DNA from: Capillidium heterosporum
Taxonomy: Eukaryota; Entomophthoromycota; Entomophthoromycetes; Entomophthorales; Capillidiaceae
Direction of reading: 5' to 3'
Assembly: GCA_016630905.1 (NCBI GenBank)
Contig: WBMQ01000012.1
Coordinates: 682,001-746,000, forward strand
Length of the DNA stretch: 64,000 nucleotides
Shown one piece after another: positions 1-11,284 of the stretch. Positions within the stretch are counted from its first letter, which is position 1. Each line of letters starts with the position of its first letter. The position numbers and the translations under genes are program-made. The notes under the pieces were generated by a model. It was not told the DNA's origin. It was given only the letters and a program-made list of their open reading frames with translations, and did not search any database.

Positions 1-1434
1 GAAGATGGATATCCAGCATCATGGGATGCTGTACAGTGACGAAGCACTATGTAGTTCAATCGTATATGTCCACCAACAAAGATACAGTAACATCTTTAAC
101 TTTTAGGAATTTCAACCAAGCTATATTTAGCTTAAAGTCAACTCATCCCTTGATTTACAAGGTTTCGAGACCTAAATATCGTGGTCCATTTTTGGGACTG
201 GAAAAGGGCGTATACTATGACAGGTTCTTTTGAGTATGTGGCTATAAACCAAATATAGGTATAGCTCACATTCTGCAGCGGCATACCATGTGCCCAGTTT
301 ATTTACTAACAGCGAAAGTTAGCCATATGCGGTGTAGGTAGGTACCCTTAATTGAACAAGGATACGAAGTTTGTCCACTTTCAAGAATATTTGGATTTAT
401 CAAGCCAAATTTTCCTCAGAATAACCTGGATTCCTTTTTGTTGGGTCTAGATACCTACAATCAAAGTCACTATTAGAACAGCTTTCTAAAATTTTAAATC
501 AAATATTGAAGCGGCCAAGTAGTAACTCCTTCTGAGGGCAAAGCTGACATGAGAGAGCTTTATGCTTTTCGATCATAGTATTCCCATCAAAATACGGTGT
601 TAGAATAAGTAGGGCTTGCATCCGGGTATGGGCATAGTTGGCGAAAAGATTGTATCTGTGCCATCTCTATTTCAATAAAACACTTTCTATTATAATTAAT
701 AACTTTTGCCAATTAAAGATTGGCTTATCAACTGTAAATTTCGCCAATCTGATGTTGATGTAGAATAAACTGTATCCAGAAAAGCAGCTTTGAAAGCTGG
801 TAAGCCTTGAAATATGTTTATATATGGCACAACCAGCCAAACTAGTTATGTTGTTGATAGGACGTTGGGGTAGCGATATATTTGAAGTGAAACCCTTAGT
901 AAGCCTTTACAATACAGCCAAAATTGAAGAAAGAACGATTCCCTGCCAAGATTTGGGATATTTTACCGAGTTTATTTGGTAAACTTCATTTGCTAGGAAA
1001 GTCCCGGTAGGTAATTTGGTAACCTTTGCAAGCTTATATAAAGGAACTTAGTAAGGGTTGTATGCGGCAAAGTAAGCCAGTTTATTAATACATTATACCT
1101 GAATACTTTGCGCTTCAATCCAACTTTTATTCGAACTGCACCCTCGCAAACAAAAATAAAGGCACCGTACAAAATTTAAAAATTGAATATAGAACTCTTG
1201 CTATATGAAGAACAATGGAGGACTACCAATAGGATCGCCTTGAGTGTCTCGAAACGCTTTCTCACCTATACCTGCGAGGCCAAAATTTTGTTCTTCCTAA
1301 TTTTTCACCAAAATTGGGTTTATCGCACCAAAACTTTGGTCATGGAATAGCATATACCCTCTCAATATAGCATTTAGTAAACACTTTGATCAACTTAGAT
1401 AGTATTATATTAGGAACTATTTATGCCCAAGTAA
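1..1434. other. Intergenic, no gene recognised
   Basis: I see no supported gene here. A 70-codon frame at 21-233 resembles nothing I know and has no splice context that extends it. The DNA is AT-rich with many short stops in all frames. Confidence 0.5.
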
Positions 1435-1506
1435 CTAATTAATACTGACCAATCGGACTAATACGAAATGCTGAGTTACTCACAATATAATAAGCAAACT
1501 TAGATA
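1435..1506 (+). repeat. Dispersed repeat A, copy 1
   Basis: A stretch of about 72 bases containing CCAATCGGACTAATACGAA, repeated at 19024-19096 with only a handful of substitutions and one indel. Homology stops sharply on both sides. It lies 210 bp upstream of the forkhead gene, and repeat B lies downstream of that gene, which is the same A-then-B order as at the 19-22 kb locus. Confidence 0.85.
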
Positions 1507-1716
1507 CAGCGAGCTAGCATAAGTTACTAGCAAGGCCTATACCATACTTTTGTTTACAAATTAAGATCCATTCTAAAATCAAAATGTATTTATTGAGGTG
1601 GTGGAAGCCAAAACCATCTCTCTTGATTTCGACTTCCTTCACCACCAGTGTCAACAGTGCAAGTTCCACTTTACTAGCTTTTTCCCAGCAGTCTATTTAC
1701 AACCTCCAATTCAGTT

Positions 1717-2694
1717 ATGCCATTAGGTGAAATTGATAGCATTGTTACCTTAGCCCCTAGACGCCCTATGGATAACAACAACCCTGTACCCAATGAACCT
1801 AATAGTCACTTTGACGTCCCTATCGACAACGTCAAAGTCTACGACGAGGGTAGTGTAGACCAGGTTAGGTACTCTCAGGATGCCAACACCATCGACTACC
1901 CTCCCAAGAGTGGCGATACGACCACCAGTGCCAACCTCAAGTTTGAAAATCTTCACCTATCTGATCAGATGTACAAACCCTCTCACAGTTTCTCACTACC
2001 ACCTATATCCGAATTTTTGAACTTTAACAACTCCTGCCGAAACTCCAATGAAGACCAACCTAGTGCTGAACACCAACACCCCTTGACCGAGGGTGCGTAC
2101 CCAAACTTAAATTTCCCCAGAAAGCTACCATGTATGGAACCCCATCCCTTTACAGATTACAACTTTAACTCCTACACGTTAGGCACTCACTTTTTCACCA
2201 ACACTTACGAACCTTACCAGCACCATAGCTATCCAAATGAGTATTTCCCTCAAACCCAAAGTCAAAATCAAAACCATAGCTGCCCTGCTAACCCATCCTC
2301 CCACCCCCAATCCAATTTGAACCAGCATTCCGGTCAGTTCCGTGATTTCAAGTTCAATATCTCTAGGGGCAATCAGAACCGCAGCTATTACATGAATCTG
2401 ACCTTGGACAAAAATAGTTTAGAAGCACCCAAGAACTCCTATGCCGCTCTCATCGCTTACGCCATATTGCACTCCAAGCAGGGTAAGATGACTTTAGATC
2501 AATTGTACGAATGGTTTCAAGATAACTTTTCGTTCTATCGCAACTCGGAGAAGAATTGGAAAAACTCCATACGACATAATTTGTCGTTGAACCCCATGTT
2601 CCAGAAGTCACCTAGGGATATCACTGAGCTAGGTAAAGGCAACTACTGGGTATGTAAGCCGGAATTGGGTAGGAGACGGGGTAGCTCTATGTGA
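1717..2694 (+). CDS. Forkhead transcription factor
   Basis: Single-exon gene of 325 codons encoding a nuclear DNA-binding protein. Residues 238-321 form a fork-head winged helix: NSYAALIAYAIL (helix 1), LYEWF and FSFYR, then the recognition-helix signature WKNSIRHNLSLN and GKGNYW. The domain is at the extreme C-terminus and only a few basic residues follow it. The first 230 residues are low-complexity, rich in Asn, Pro, Ser, Gln and His, as is common for activation regions. The first ATG of the frame was taken as start, and stops lie upstream. The gene is flanked by repeats A (1435-1506) and B (3188-3586). Which forkhead subfamily it belongs to cannot be told by eye; no FHA domain is visible, which argues against a Fkh1/2-type protein. 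Confidence 0.9.
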   Translation: MPLGEIDSIVTLAPRRPMDNNNPVPNEPNSHFDVPIDNVKVYDEGSVDQVRYSQDANTIDYPPKSGDTTTSANLKFENLHLSDQMYKPSHSFSLPPISEFLNFNNSCRNSNEDQPSAEHQHPLTEGAYPNLNFPRKLPCMEPHPFTDYNFNSYTLGTHFFTNTYEPYQHHSYPNEYFPQTQSQNQNHSCPANPSSHPQSNLNQHSGQFRDFKFNISRGNQNRSYYMNLTLDKNSLEAPKNSYAALIAYAILHSKQGKMTLDQLYEWFQDNFSFYRNSEKNWKNSIRHNLSLNPMFQKSPRDITELGKGNYWVCKPELGRRRGSSM

Positions 2695-3187
2695 GTTTTT
2701 TGAGTGAGAATCCTTGAAGGGTAGGGCGTATAATGACGCCAATAGTAATAATATATCTTTGAAAGATCCCTATGATTTTGAAAATTAACGTGTCAACTAA
2801 TAAAATTCAAGTTTTATATTCTAGCGAGTTTGTATGCTGCTATACCGTATATATCTACATAATTTAGGCCCAAGGCAGTTTACTTTCCACATCTACTCTA
2901 CAATAAATATGATAGATATTGATTTTATATTGCTGAGTTTGATATATATTTTTGAAGTTATCTTAATGGCCTTATATTCATCTAAAAGGCAATGATGAAG
3001 GCGAGTAAGATACCCAAAGGAAGTATTTTAAAGAGTAACTCCATACTTCACTTTGAGTTTCTCAACTTGGTAGTAGTAATTATGGTAGTAAATTTATAAA
3101 TAGTTGCCCTATCTTTTTTCTTTGGTTCCGACTTTAAATGCCAGTGGCAGAAATTTATCTACGGAAATTTACCACATAAACGATCGA
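2695..3187. other. Intergenic, 3' side of forkhead gene
   Basis: AT-rich sequence with no gene or recognisable repeat. It presumably holds the forkhead 3' UTR. Confidence 0.4.
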
Positions 3188-3586
3188 CTTTTTAATCATT
3201 AGTTTGTAAGACCCAGATTAGCCGAGAAGCTGCAAAAGTTAAGTTAGGTAGGTAGATAATTTCAAAGTACTTACTCCATATAGCAGCTACATGAGTCCTA
3301 TTTAGCTATCTAATCATAGCAGGGCACCAAGAATAGTAATTCAACTTCCCTAAATTGAAGTTTAGCCTTTTTTCCGAAGTTTGGTTAGAGCAGTAGTAGG
3401 GATGGTTGAATATAATTGGCACTCTAATGCTACTTCAATTGGCATGACTTTTGGGTTCGAAGTTTTATTCTACTATTGACTGGACAGCCGAAATCAATGA
3501 GCTGATTTGAAGAATTGGTGTCCATATAGGTAATTTTAGTGGCCTGTATTTAGGAATAGTATAATCTTATAGCGCTTTTAGTATTT
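3188..3586 (+). repeat. Dispersed repeat B, copy 1 (399 bp)
   Basis: Nearly identical, in the same orientation, to 21515-21913. It starts at CTTTTTAATCA and ends at AGCGCTTTTAGTATTT, with only a few substitutions over 399 bases. No open frame of note, no terminal inverted repeat and no obvious target duplication. Together with repeat A it brackets the forkhead gene here and a MULE at the second locus. Confidence 0.9.
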
Positions 3587-3918
3587 GTTAAGGGAGTAGA
3601 TTTTTCTATAAAATTATCACGGTGAAATACCACATTTTTAGAGCAAACTGGCAAAAACAACCAATTAAATTAGCAAAATCATGGTCAAATTGATAAAAAT
3701 GCTAAGTCATTATAGCGAAAATGTTGGATCAAATTTGTAAAAATGATACTTTTGATAAAGCAAAAAGCCGTCATAAAGTCAACTTTATATCACTCATATT
3801 AAATGAGTATGTAATAATAAAATAGCTTGAACTTTATAGTACATATATTAATAATTATAATAGTATGTAGTATTATATATAAGGACGATTTGAATTCTTT
3901 CAAACTTTATACCCTATT

Positions 3919-4476
3919 TTAAGCTTCTACACTTGAATGTGAATGGCTGTCTATGTAAGGTCCAGGGAGGTATCGCTGGATCCAGTCAATGATGGCATCA
4001 TATTGTGAACTCATGACGTGGTAGGTTAGGAAAGTGAAACTAACGCCTACCACGGCATTGGTAATAAAGGCTTGAATTGTCCGGATAGCCGGCCGGACAG
4101 CCAGGTGAAGGAGGTACAACATAAGGAGTGCCCATACAATGGTAGTCAAGTCCCAGTTCCAGGAGGGAACTAAAGAGACGGGTTGGGACTGGGAAGTGGA
4201 GTGGTGCTGAACTAAAGGAGGCCGGCTAGGTGGTGGTTGTGCAACCACTGGTGCTACGGTGTTAGGATCAAAAGTAGGGGTTGGTTGATAGGTCAACGTT
4301 GATTCAAAGGGGTAGACGGTATTAGTAACATTAATTGCCCAAAGAAGATGAGATCCGAGGGTAGCGAGGATCGTCAAAAGATAGTAGGAGGCTGGAAGGA
4401 CGGGGAAACTAGACCACATAGTATTACTATACTGAAAGTAAAAGTACGGGTAAAGGATAAGTTTATTTAGGGACAA
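3919..4476 (-). CDS. LTR-embedded ORF, predicted membrane protein
   Basis: A 185-codon frame that lies almost wholly inside an LTR-type repeat and runs about 35 bases past its end. Two or three hydrophobic segments flank a Pro/Gln/Ser-rich stretch (residues about 65-105). The two shorter LTR copies carry the same frame without the proline-rich part: 39704-39928 is open, and 38.35-38.54 kb has one stop near its end. Shared pieces are the MW start, LLW-I-TN, AVVG and YD-II-WIQR. Substitutions between copies often change the amino acid, so selection on the protein is not evident. It may be a chance frame of the LTR or a genuine element-encoded peptide. I know no family for it. Confidence 0.35.
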   Translation of the reverse strand: MSLNKLILYPYFYFQYSNTMWSSFPVLPASYYLLTILATLGSHLLWAINVTNTVYPFESTLTYQPTPTFDPNTVAPVVAQPPPSRPPLVQHHSTSQSQPVSLVPSWNWDLTTIVWALLMLYLLHLAVRPAIRTIQAFITNAVVGVSFTFLTYHVMSSQYDAIIDWIQRYLPGPYIDSHSHSSVEA

Positions 4477-4997
4477 AGGACGAGATCAGGCTGCTGGGAA
4501 CAGCTATGGCTAGGGACAGGGGGTGAGTAACAGCTATTTAGAAAATAGCGAGGTGGAACGTTGTCAAGATGCTGGCTTTTGGTAGTCACCAAGGGTTTAA
4601 ATATCCTTTTGGTACCTTGGATGTAGTGAAGTTAGAGGGGTTGGATTCCCCTGCGGCAATCCACTACTCTATAGATTAATTGAGTGTTTACCAAGTTTAT
4701 CCAAAAGGCCAGTAATTATCTTAACTACTACTGATGTGTTTTCCATTGTTGGAAGATGTGGATCAGCTAGAGTGCTATTAATCGTTGGAGTTCCCAGGTT
4801 ATGGTCAAGTCTAAGAAAATAATAATGGTAATAGAAATATTTGATATGTGAGGTGGATTCGTAGCTAAAATAGTTACAAATTGAGGAACAAAAAAATAAT
4901 TTGAAAATTAGTAAGAAATAGCAAGAGGAAGGGAATCTAAGAAAAAGAGTATGTCTATGACCTAATAATCGGGATTGTGACGACCAGTGTTGTTACA
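3954..4997 (-). mobile_element. LTR-type repeat, copy 1 (long form)
   Basis: Homologous to the solo LTR at 39730-40465. It begins TGTAAGGTCC and ends GTTGTTACA, so it keeps the TGTAA...TTACA ends of a retroelement LTR. It shares the ACGTTGTCAAGAT block and the GGGTTTAAATA box with the other copies. It is about 300 bp longer because a segment coding a proline-rich stretch sits in the middle. The 5-bp flanks (GTCTA and AATAA) do not match, so the target duplication is lost or the copy is rearranged. No gag-pol is adjacent. Strand follows the embedded reading frame and is otherwise arbitrary. Confidence 0.75.
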
Positions 4998-5946
4998 AAT
5001 AAGGCATTTAATAATTGTGCAGTTAGTATGATAGCTTAATATTGGACTGTATAACTTTTTGGTTATAAAGAAACTGTACAATAGTATACTAGTTATTTTG
5101 TATGTAAACTAATGTGTAGTTTATAGAATAATACAAAGCTTTTTTCTAATTGAATTGATATTACAGAATCAAGTTAATTGAAGAAAATCCAAAACTTTTG
5201 AAGAAAGTCATAAATGAAATGAAGACGGAAGTAATTTCCTTTTTAGGATGACAAAATTCCAAAATCTTTGAAGAAAATCCATGAATGAAATGAAGAAAGT
5301 TCAAAAACTGTCTTCAAATTGAAAGCTTATGATGATGACAAAACCAATCTAAAATTACTTAATATACAAAGGCAAATATAGTTATGATTTTACAAAAATA
5401 TATATCTACATTTAAAAGCATCTAAACATTTTAAATTCTTTTATCTTCAATATCAGTATAAAAAATAAACTCAAGTACAACAAAAATAAGCATATACAAA
5501 ATAAGGCTATAGTAGTCCGCTCTATTCAAGATTCAAATAGTAAAAGTAATGAGTATAAGTTTAAATTATAGTAATACATTTATTCTAGGCTGTCAAGATA
5601 ATGAAGTACAACCTGAATACAACAATAATATCCAAAATAAAGCTTTAATAGTCCATCCTACTCAAAGTTCAAGAGGTAGAGGTAATGCTATATAAATACA
5701 AGACTATACTGATATATTCTTATAGGCTATCAAAATTTTGAAACACAGCTTGAATATAACGATAATATTCAAAATACAGCTTTAGAAAATAATTCTACTT
5801 ATATAGTATGTAGTGGAGGTAGCTTTTTAAATAAATCAAAGATGTATTAACATAGTTGTTTTAGAATATCAAGATGAAGGAGTTCAGACTGAAGAAAACA
5901 TACTCCAAAAAATTCATTTTCTATTGCTGAACTCAAAGCTTTAAAT

Positions 5947-7414
5947 ATGATCCGTAAGACTGTCTTTAGAGAAGAGACATTTAGAGAGCTTTGTAACTCA
6001 AGTGTCGAGCTTGAAAATTCCTCCTTAGATTACAAAGATAGCCAAAAAGCTGCTTCCAACAAGCTTACAATATTTCTAAACATCGCCAAACGTGAGAAAA
6101 TTAGAACAGAACTGAATAAACGTGACAATCAGCAACAGAACAAAAAGAAGGTTAAACTCAGTCCTGAGGCTAAGGAAGAGATGCTCCAAAGGATTGATGA
6201 TAGCAAAACTACAATGAAAGAGTGCTATAAGTCAACTGGTATCAATTATAAATCGATTGCTACTATGAAATATCGACGTCACCAAAAAATGAACAACGCT
6301 CAAAAACAAGATGTATCCAAAAAAACTTTAACTGAAAAAGTTGACCGGAAATGTATAGCTGACAATGATAAATACCTACTGGTCTTTGATATTATCCGAG
6401 AAGATCCAACACGTAGGAATTGCGATGTGCTAGCTGAGTTAAAAGATTATGGAGTCAATATAAGTCGAACCACACTTTGCAACATATATTCGAAAATGTA
6501 TGTTACGTTCAAGAAGGCATGTATGGTCCCAAAAATATGGAATGATGAAGATGTCATTATGGATCGAAAAACTTACATAGGTCAAGTCAACAACTACGGC
6601 ATCTATAAGAAGATTTTTATCGATGAAGCAAGCTTCAGTAGGACAACATTTAAGAAGTATGCTCATGGACGAATTGAAGAACAAGTAGCAATTTCACCAC
6701 TGCCCAACAAGGATAGCATCAACTATATAGCTGCGATTTCAGAGGATGGGCTTGTATATTCAGAAAAGTATAGGAAGAAGACAATGGCTAGTATAACTAA
6801 GCAGATCTTCAAGGAGTTTCTTTTACGCTTAATTGATCATATCAATTGACCTACTGTATGTTATATTTTTGATAACGCTAGTATCCATGGAATTGATAAT
6901 GACCCTACTATTGGACAACAGTTAATCAATATGAGTTTAAAACTGTTAACCCTTTCTAAACCCCATTGAATTATACTTTAATGCGCTAAAACAACTTATA
7001 AGTTCAAAGCGATCTTATTTAGGTGGCAAAGCTATTTTATTATCAGACAAACAGTTGGAAACTACCAATACTGATTTTACGAATGCTGACTTGGAAGTAT
7101 TCATACAGGAATCTGAAGGTGAGGTGGGATCAGCACTGCATTGCAAAGGATACTTCGAACATAAAGCTAATTTTTATATAAACTGTCTTGTGTTAGCCCA
7201 CTTTACTGGTAATCTATTCAAGCCAGGTATCACTCTGCTAGACGAAACCAAAATTCCAATCGGATTTGCCCCAAAATTTGAAGCAGCTAGAACTATCAAG
7301 GTTAAAAGCAAGCAAGGTCGAAATGGAGCGATCGAAGGTAATAGTAACCAGAATGAGGAGGGCAAAGGTATTGGCAACCGAAATGGAGAAGATGAAGAAG
7401 GCGAAGAGTTTTAA
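5947..7414 (+). pseudogene. Tc1-like DDE transposase, disrupted
   Basis: The main frame 5947-6849 has a helix-turn-helix region (about residues 70-105 and 155-190) and the first catalytic aspartate in IFIDEASFS. A TGA at 6847 interrupts it, but the same frame continues to the second aspartate in YIFDNASIHG. Near 6950 a one-base frame change leads into PFLNPIELYFNALK, which holds the catalytic glutamate. The frame then runs to a Lys/Glu-rich tail ending at 7414. So all three DDE residues can still be read, but across one stop and one frameshift. The product would have cut and pasted the surrounding 5161-10273 element. As it stands it cannot be active. Confidence 0.85.
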
Positions 7415-7903
7415 AATGACAAGCTAATGAAAGGAAACGCTCATTGACTAAATTTGATAACTGAATACATGCCTAAGTTTATATATTTTAAACTTTTGAC
7501 TTTAATTATACTAATTATATTTAGTGATTTATTAGATATATAGCTATAGTCCATATTAGTGTGCTATTTAAACTTTACTTTGGGTTTGGAGTAGGACTCC
7601 GAAAACGTATAATTGGATCTAATATACAAAGTGCTAGGTTGAATAGATCTACTTTGAACACAATTAAAGAATGTTAAAACAATATATATGCCACTACGAA
7701 TAATTATATAAAGTAAATTTGCCAACGAATATAGCTATTTTGAAAGGTTTAAAATATAACTAATGGAATGTATGTATTTGAGGCTTTATGATTGTCCAAG
7801 GTAAGGTTGAATTAAATTACACTATAAGCTACCAAATATGCTGTAATTTTAGGTAAAGTGGTGTTGACTCTTCTAACCACTTTTTTCATGCATAGGTTTA
7901 TAA

Positions 7904-10160
7904 CCCATAGACGACGGACCACTTTTTAGTAAATTTTTAAAAGTGGAGACCCCAAAAATTAAAAAAAACTCTATATGAATTTAAATACATGAAACACAGA
8001 AGTGCTCACAAAATTGAAAACTTAAACTCTTATTTGTGTAGTTGATTTTTATGTATGGTCAATTTTATCAAAGAATTTTATGTTCGATTAAGGCTAAAAG
8101 GATACATAGTTTTCATCATATAGGATATAATTTTTCAATCCTTTATTACTATTATACACTGGGTTTAAATTAATGAAACGCTTTATTATGTAAAAATTAT
8201 AATGAAAATATATAAATGTTAGTTCAATAAATATATTAATATATATATTTCACCCTATTTAAAAAATGTCAACTCAACGTGAAAACGCCGCCCTAATCTA
8301 CGACAATCCATTACAATATAGTAATATATCTGAAGATAAAGCTAGTAATGAGAGCGAAAACTATAGTAGCAATGATGATACCTTTGAACCAATTGTTTAT
8401 AGTACAAGCTACAGCTCTGACAATGACACTAATGGAGAGAACAATCAAGAGCATACTGTGTATACTTTGGAATTCAGCCCTGATAGTGACTAAAATGTAT
8501 CAGAGATTGAAATTGATGAATGGTCTTCAGATATTATTAAACCTGTTAGAGAGCTATTTCATGATCCTGAGGCTGGAGTTAACATTGGGTTGATGGAAAT
8601 TTGTAAAACTCCATAACTACTACCGATTATTAATAGCTGATAAGCTTCTCAGCCATATAGTGACTGAAACTAATCGATATGGACATGAGACCAATCCCAT
8701 CTATACTGATACCGATGCTGATGAAATCCTTGTGTTTTTGGGTATTACACTACAAATGGGTTTTATCAAGCTACCTACCCTTCGCGACTATTGGTCTTCT
8801 GACATAGTTTTTGGGGGATATTCTATTTGTAGAAATATTATGGCCTGTGAGAGATTTGAAGAATTGATGAAGGCATTGCATCTTTGTAGCAATAGCCAAA
8901 TTGAAAGTTGGCAAAGATTAGGTAGATACAATGGTATGTATATATTTACTTTTATTTTATAGGGAAAGTCGAGCATTTTATGGATATTTTTGTAGAACAA
9001 TGTAAACTTCTTTAATGTCCTGGAGAAACTGCTTGTATTGATGAAAGCTTGGTGAAATTCCGTGGTCGTATCTTTTTCCGTCAGTTCAATTCTTCTAAAC
9101 GGAGTCGCTATGGCATTAAAATTTTTAAACTTTGCTGTAAGGGTGGTTATACTTATGATCTATATATTTATTGCGGAAAGGAATATCGACCAAAGAAGTT
9201 ACTTGCTGGTGAAGAAGTAGTTATGAGATTGATGGATAATCTAACCGGAGCAGGTCGGAAAGTTTATGTCGATAACTGGTATTCCAGTTTGATACTTGCT
9301 AAAAGGTTATTACATAAAAACGCTAATTTAATAGGCACTATTCAATCTAATAGGTCTGGTCTATCACGTAGTGTAATTCAAGTACCTTTGACTAAAGGGA
9401 ATATAGCTGCAAAGCAAAATCAAAATGGCATCATGGTCCTAAATGGAAGGATAAAAAGGATGTCTATATGATTTCAGCTATATATTATGCTATCAAAGTT
9501 GGTAGAAAGCCTAAAGTAGTTGATTGCTATAATTCCGAAGACATATGTAGACGTATCTGACCAATTGGCTGCCTACAGTCCATATATCCGCAGAACAGCC
9601 AAGTGATATGTTTAGATTTTCTTTCATACTGTATGTCAAATGGCAGTAGTAAACGCTTTTAGGTTATATAAAGAATGCACTGGGTCTAAAATGAAAATCA
9701 TTGACTTCAGGAGATTAATTGTAAAGTTTATCTTGGGTTTACAACCAGTTGATTGGAATGGTCCTAGGCATATTCTACAGGAGGTCCCAGGGGAAGGCAG
9801 ATTGCCAAAAAGGTGCATATCTTGCTATTCAAGAATTTCTATTGCTAAAGGCACAGGTTTTGCAAGACATCATAGCAAAACAGTAAAATATCGATACAGC
9901 CGATGTGATAAACCCTTTTGCCTTGAGTGCTCTTATCTATATCATCTACAATGTCGATAAATATGTATTTTTTATAATTTTTATTTTTGATATAACTTTT
10001 CATATAGGGCACTAAATAATGAACAGTATGAGATATAAGTACTTTGCACTAAGGCAGACATATTACTCCTGCAAACTTGTTTCTATTGCATATGCTAAAT
10101 TTTAAGAAAGTTCCGGTTATATTTCATGTATGCATATGCATACACGCCGTCGTCTATGGA
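7904..10160 (+). mobile_element. PiggyBac-type transposon, decayed
   Basis: Short terminal inverted repeats: CCCATAGACGACGG at 7904-7917 and its inverse CCGTCGTCTATGGA at 10147-10160. The right end abuts TTAA (10161-10164), the piggyBac target site. The left end abuts ATAA, a likely mutated TTAA. The element lies wholly inside the Tc1-type transposon and contains the disrupted transposase at 8266-9960. PiggyBac elements are not common in fungal genomes. Confidence 0.8.
8266..9960 (+). pseudogene. PiggyBac transposase, disrupted
   Basis: The N-terminal acidic region (8266-8493) is cut by TAA at 8491, and homology continues through several frame changes. Recognisable parts in order: the DDE_Tnp_1_7 start (8660-8935, ITLQMGFIKLPTLRDYW), a possible 29-nt intron beginning GTATGT at 8934, the first catalytic Asp in CIDESLVKFRGR (9038 onward), the second in VYVDNWYSSLILAKRL, the VDVSDQLAAYSPY region near 9550, and the C-terminal cysteine-rich domain CISCYSRIS...CDKPFCLEC (9810-9950). 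Multiple stops and shifts show that it is dead. The frame at 8348-8593 is only a shadow. Confidence 0.85.
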
Positions 10161-10384
10161 TTAAACTTGAAAGTATATATCTGTTTATAATCTTCTTTTT
10201 CTTAATGTGAAGACAATTTTTGAACTTTCTTCACTTCATTTATGTATTTTCTTCAATTAGCTTGATTCTGCAATAGTACATAAAAATACTCAAGCATAAC
10301 TAGCATAAAGTAAAAATAAAAACTAAGTTAAATATAAAACTACTAATAACGCTTATAATGATATCAGCTTTAAGTTAAAATCCA

Positions 10385-11284
10385 CTAGACAAATAATCCC
10401 TTGACAAACTCCTCCATCTTCAAAGTCTTAAACCCATCACCAGCTAATCCAGGATTGAAAGAGTCCTTTTCAATAACCATATCGCCCCTACTGATGGCTA
10501 ATAAAAGGGTAGTCAACGTGTACTGAACAGGATTTTCAGAAATGGGTTTCTCTAACAGCGCCACCATCTCAGTCTCAGGAACTCGGATTATCTTGTACGG
10601 TTTGCCCCGCAACGTCTCAGCCAATTTAACAACAGTACTAATAGAGGTAGTCTCGCCTAAAATATTAACATCTCGATTTTGAGTCTCCGGCTTGATAAGT
10701 GTCTTGGCAACATAGTTAGCAACATCTTCGATAGAAGTTAAGGAGACATTGGCATCACCATTACCAAAGATCTTGATGTCATCTTTAGTAAGATCCAAGT
10801 CAAAGTTAGAATGGAAAAGATGTCCGGTGAAGAACTCACAGTTGTAGAATGTATAATCTAACCCGCTATTCTCGACAGCCTTACGTACTTGATTCTTACT
10901 AGCAAAGATTTTGTAATTATCAGCCATATTAATAGTGCCAAACTCAGAAGGTACAAATTTCTTAACACCAGCCTGTTTAGAAGCTTCAAGTAAGTTCAAC
11001 TGACTGTCCAATAAACCATTGGATCCGAAAATGCATAGGACGACGTCAATATCTTGAAGAGCTTGGATCAATTTGGGTATTGAGGTGTAATCGACGGGGA
11101 CAAGAGTTGCTCCTAAATCTTTGAGTTCTTGGCAAGTGGTATTAGCAGTCGAGTCAAATCGGTTGAGTACCTTGACGTCATAAATGCCTTCAGCTAGGAG
11201 AGAACGTACTATATACTTTCCAACACTACCGCTGCCACCGGCCACAGCAACAGTAGCTTTACAAGTATTTTTGAATAGAGACAT
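10385..11284 (-). CDS. NmrA/isoflavone reductase-like NAD(P)-binding protein
   Basis: Intact single-exon protein of 299 residues. The N-terminus has a Rossmann nucleotide-binding motif, VAVAGGSGSVGKYIVRSL (GxxGxxG, residues about 12-29). It is followed by VLNRFDS, as expected for NADP-preferring enzymes, and the KKFVPSEFGT segment of the NmrA/isoflavone-reductase family. This family includes both oxidoreductases and redox-sensing regulators, so the substrate cannot be inferred. Length is typical. The start was chosen at the only ATG placed just before the Rossmann strand; a short upstream frame is a shadow. It lies between dead transposons and a dead transcription factor and is itself undamaged, which suggests it is under selection. 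Confidence 0.88.
   Translation of the reverse strand: MSLFKNTCKATVAVAGGSGSVGKYIVRSLLAEGIYDVKVLNRFDSTANTTCQELKDLGATLVPVDYTSIPKLIQALQDIDVVLCIFGSNGLLDSQLNLLEASKQAGVKKFVPSEFGTINMADNYKIFASKNQVRKAVENSGLDYTFYNCEFFTGHLFHSNFDLDLTKDDIKIFGNGDANVSLTSIEDVANYVAKTLIKPETQNRDVNILGETTSISTVVKLAETLRGKPYKIIRVPETEMVALLEKPISENPVQYTLTTLLLAISRGDMVIEKDSFNPGLAGDGFKTLKMEEFVKGLFV

Larger units (their letters stand above)
5161..10273 (+). mobile_element. Tc1/mariner-type transposon with nested piggyBac
   Basis: Terminal inverted repeats start TTACAGAATCAAG at 5161 and end CTTGATTCTGCAA at 10273, each flanked by TA (5159-5160 and 10274-10275), the target duplication of the Tc1/mariner superfamily. The right repeat (10190-10273) pairs with the left one, which spans 5161-5330 and contains an internal duplication of the GAAGAAAAT...AATGAAATGAAGA block. 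Inside are a DDE transposase pseudogene (5947-7414) and a complete piggyBac-type element (about 7904-10160). The nesting shows that the piggyBac insertion came later. Confidence 0.85.

Noticed and set aside
21-233. 70-codon frame at the window start
   Set aside because: No homology, no splice context, and composition like the surrounding DNA.
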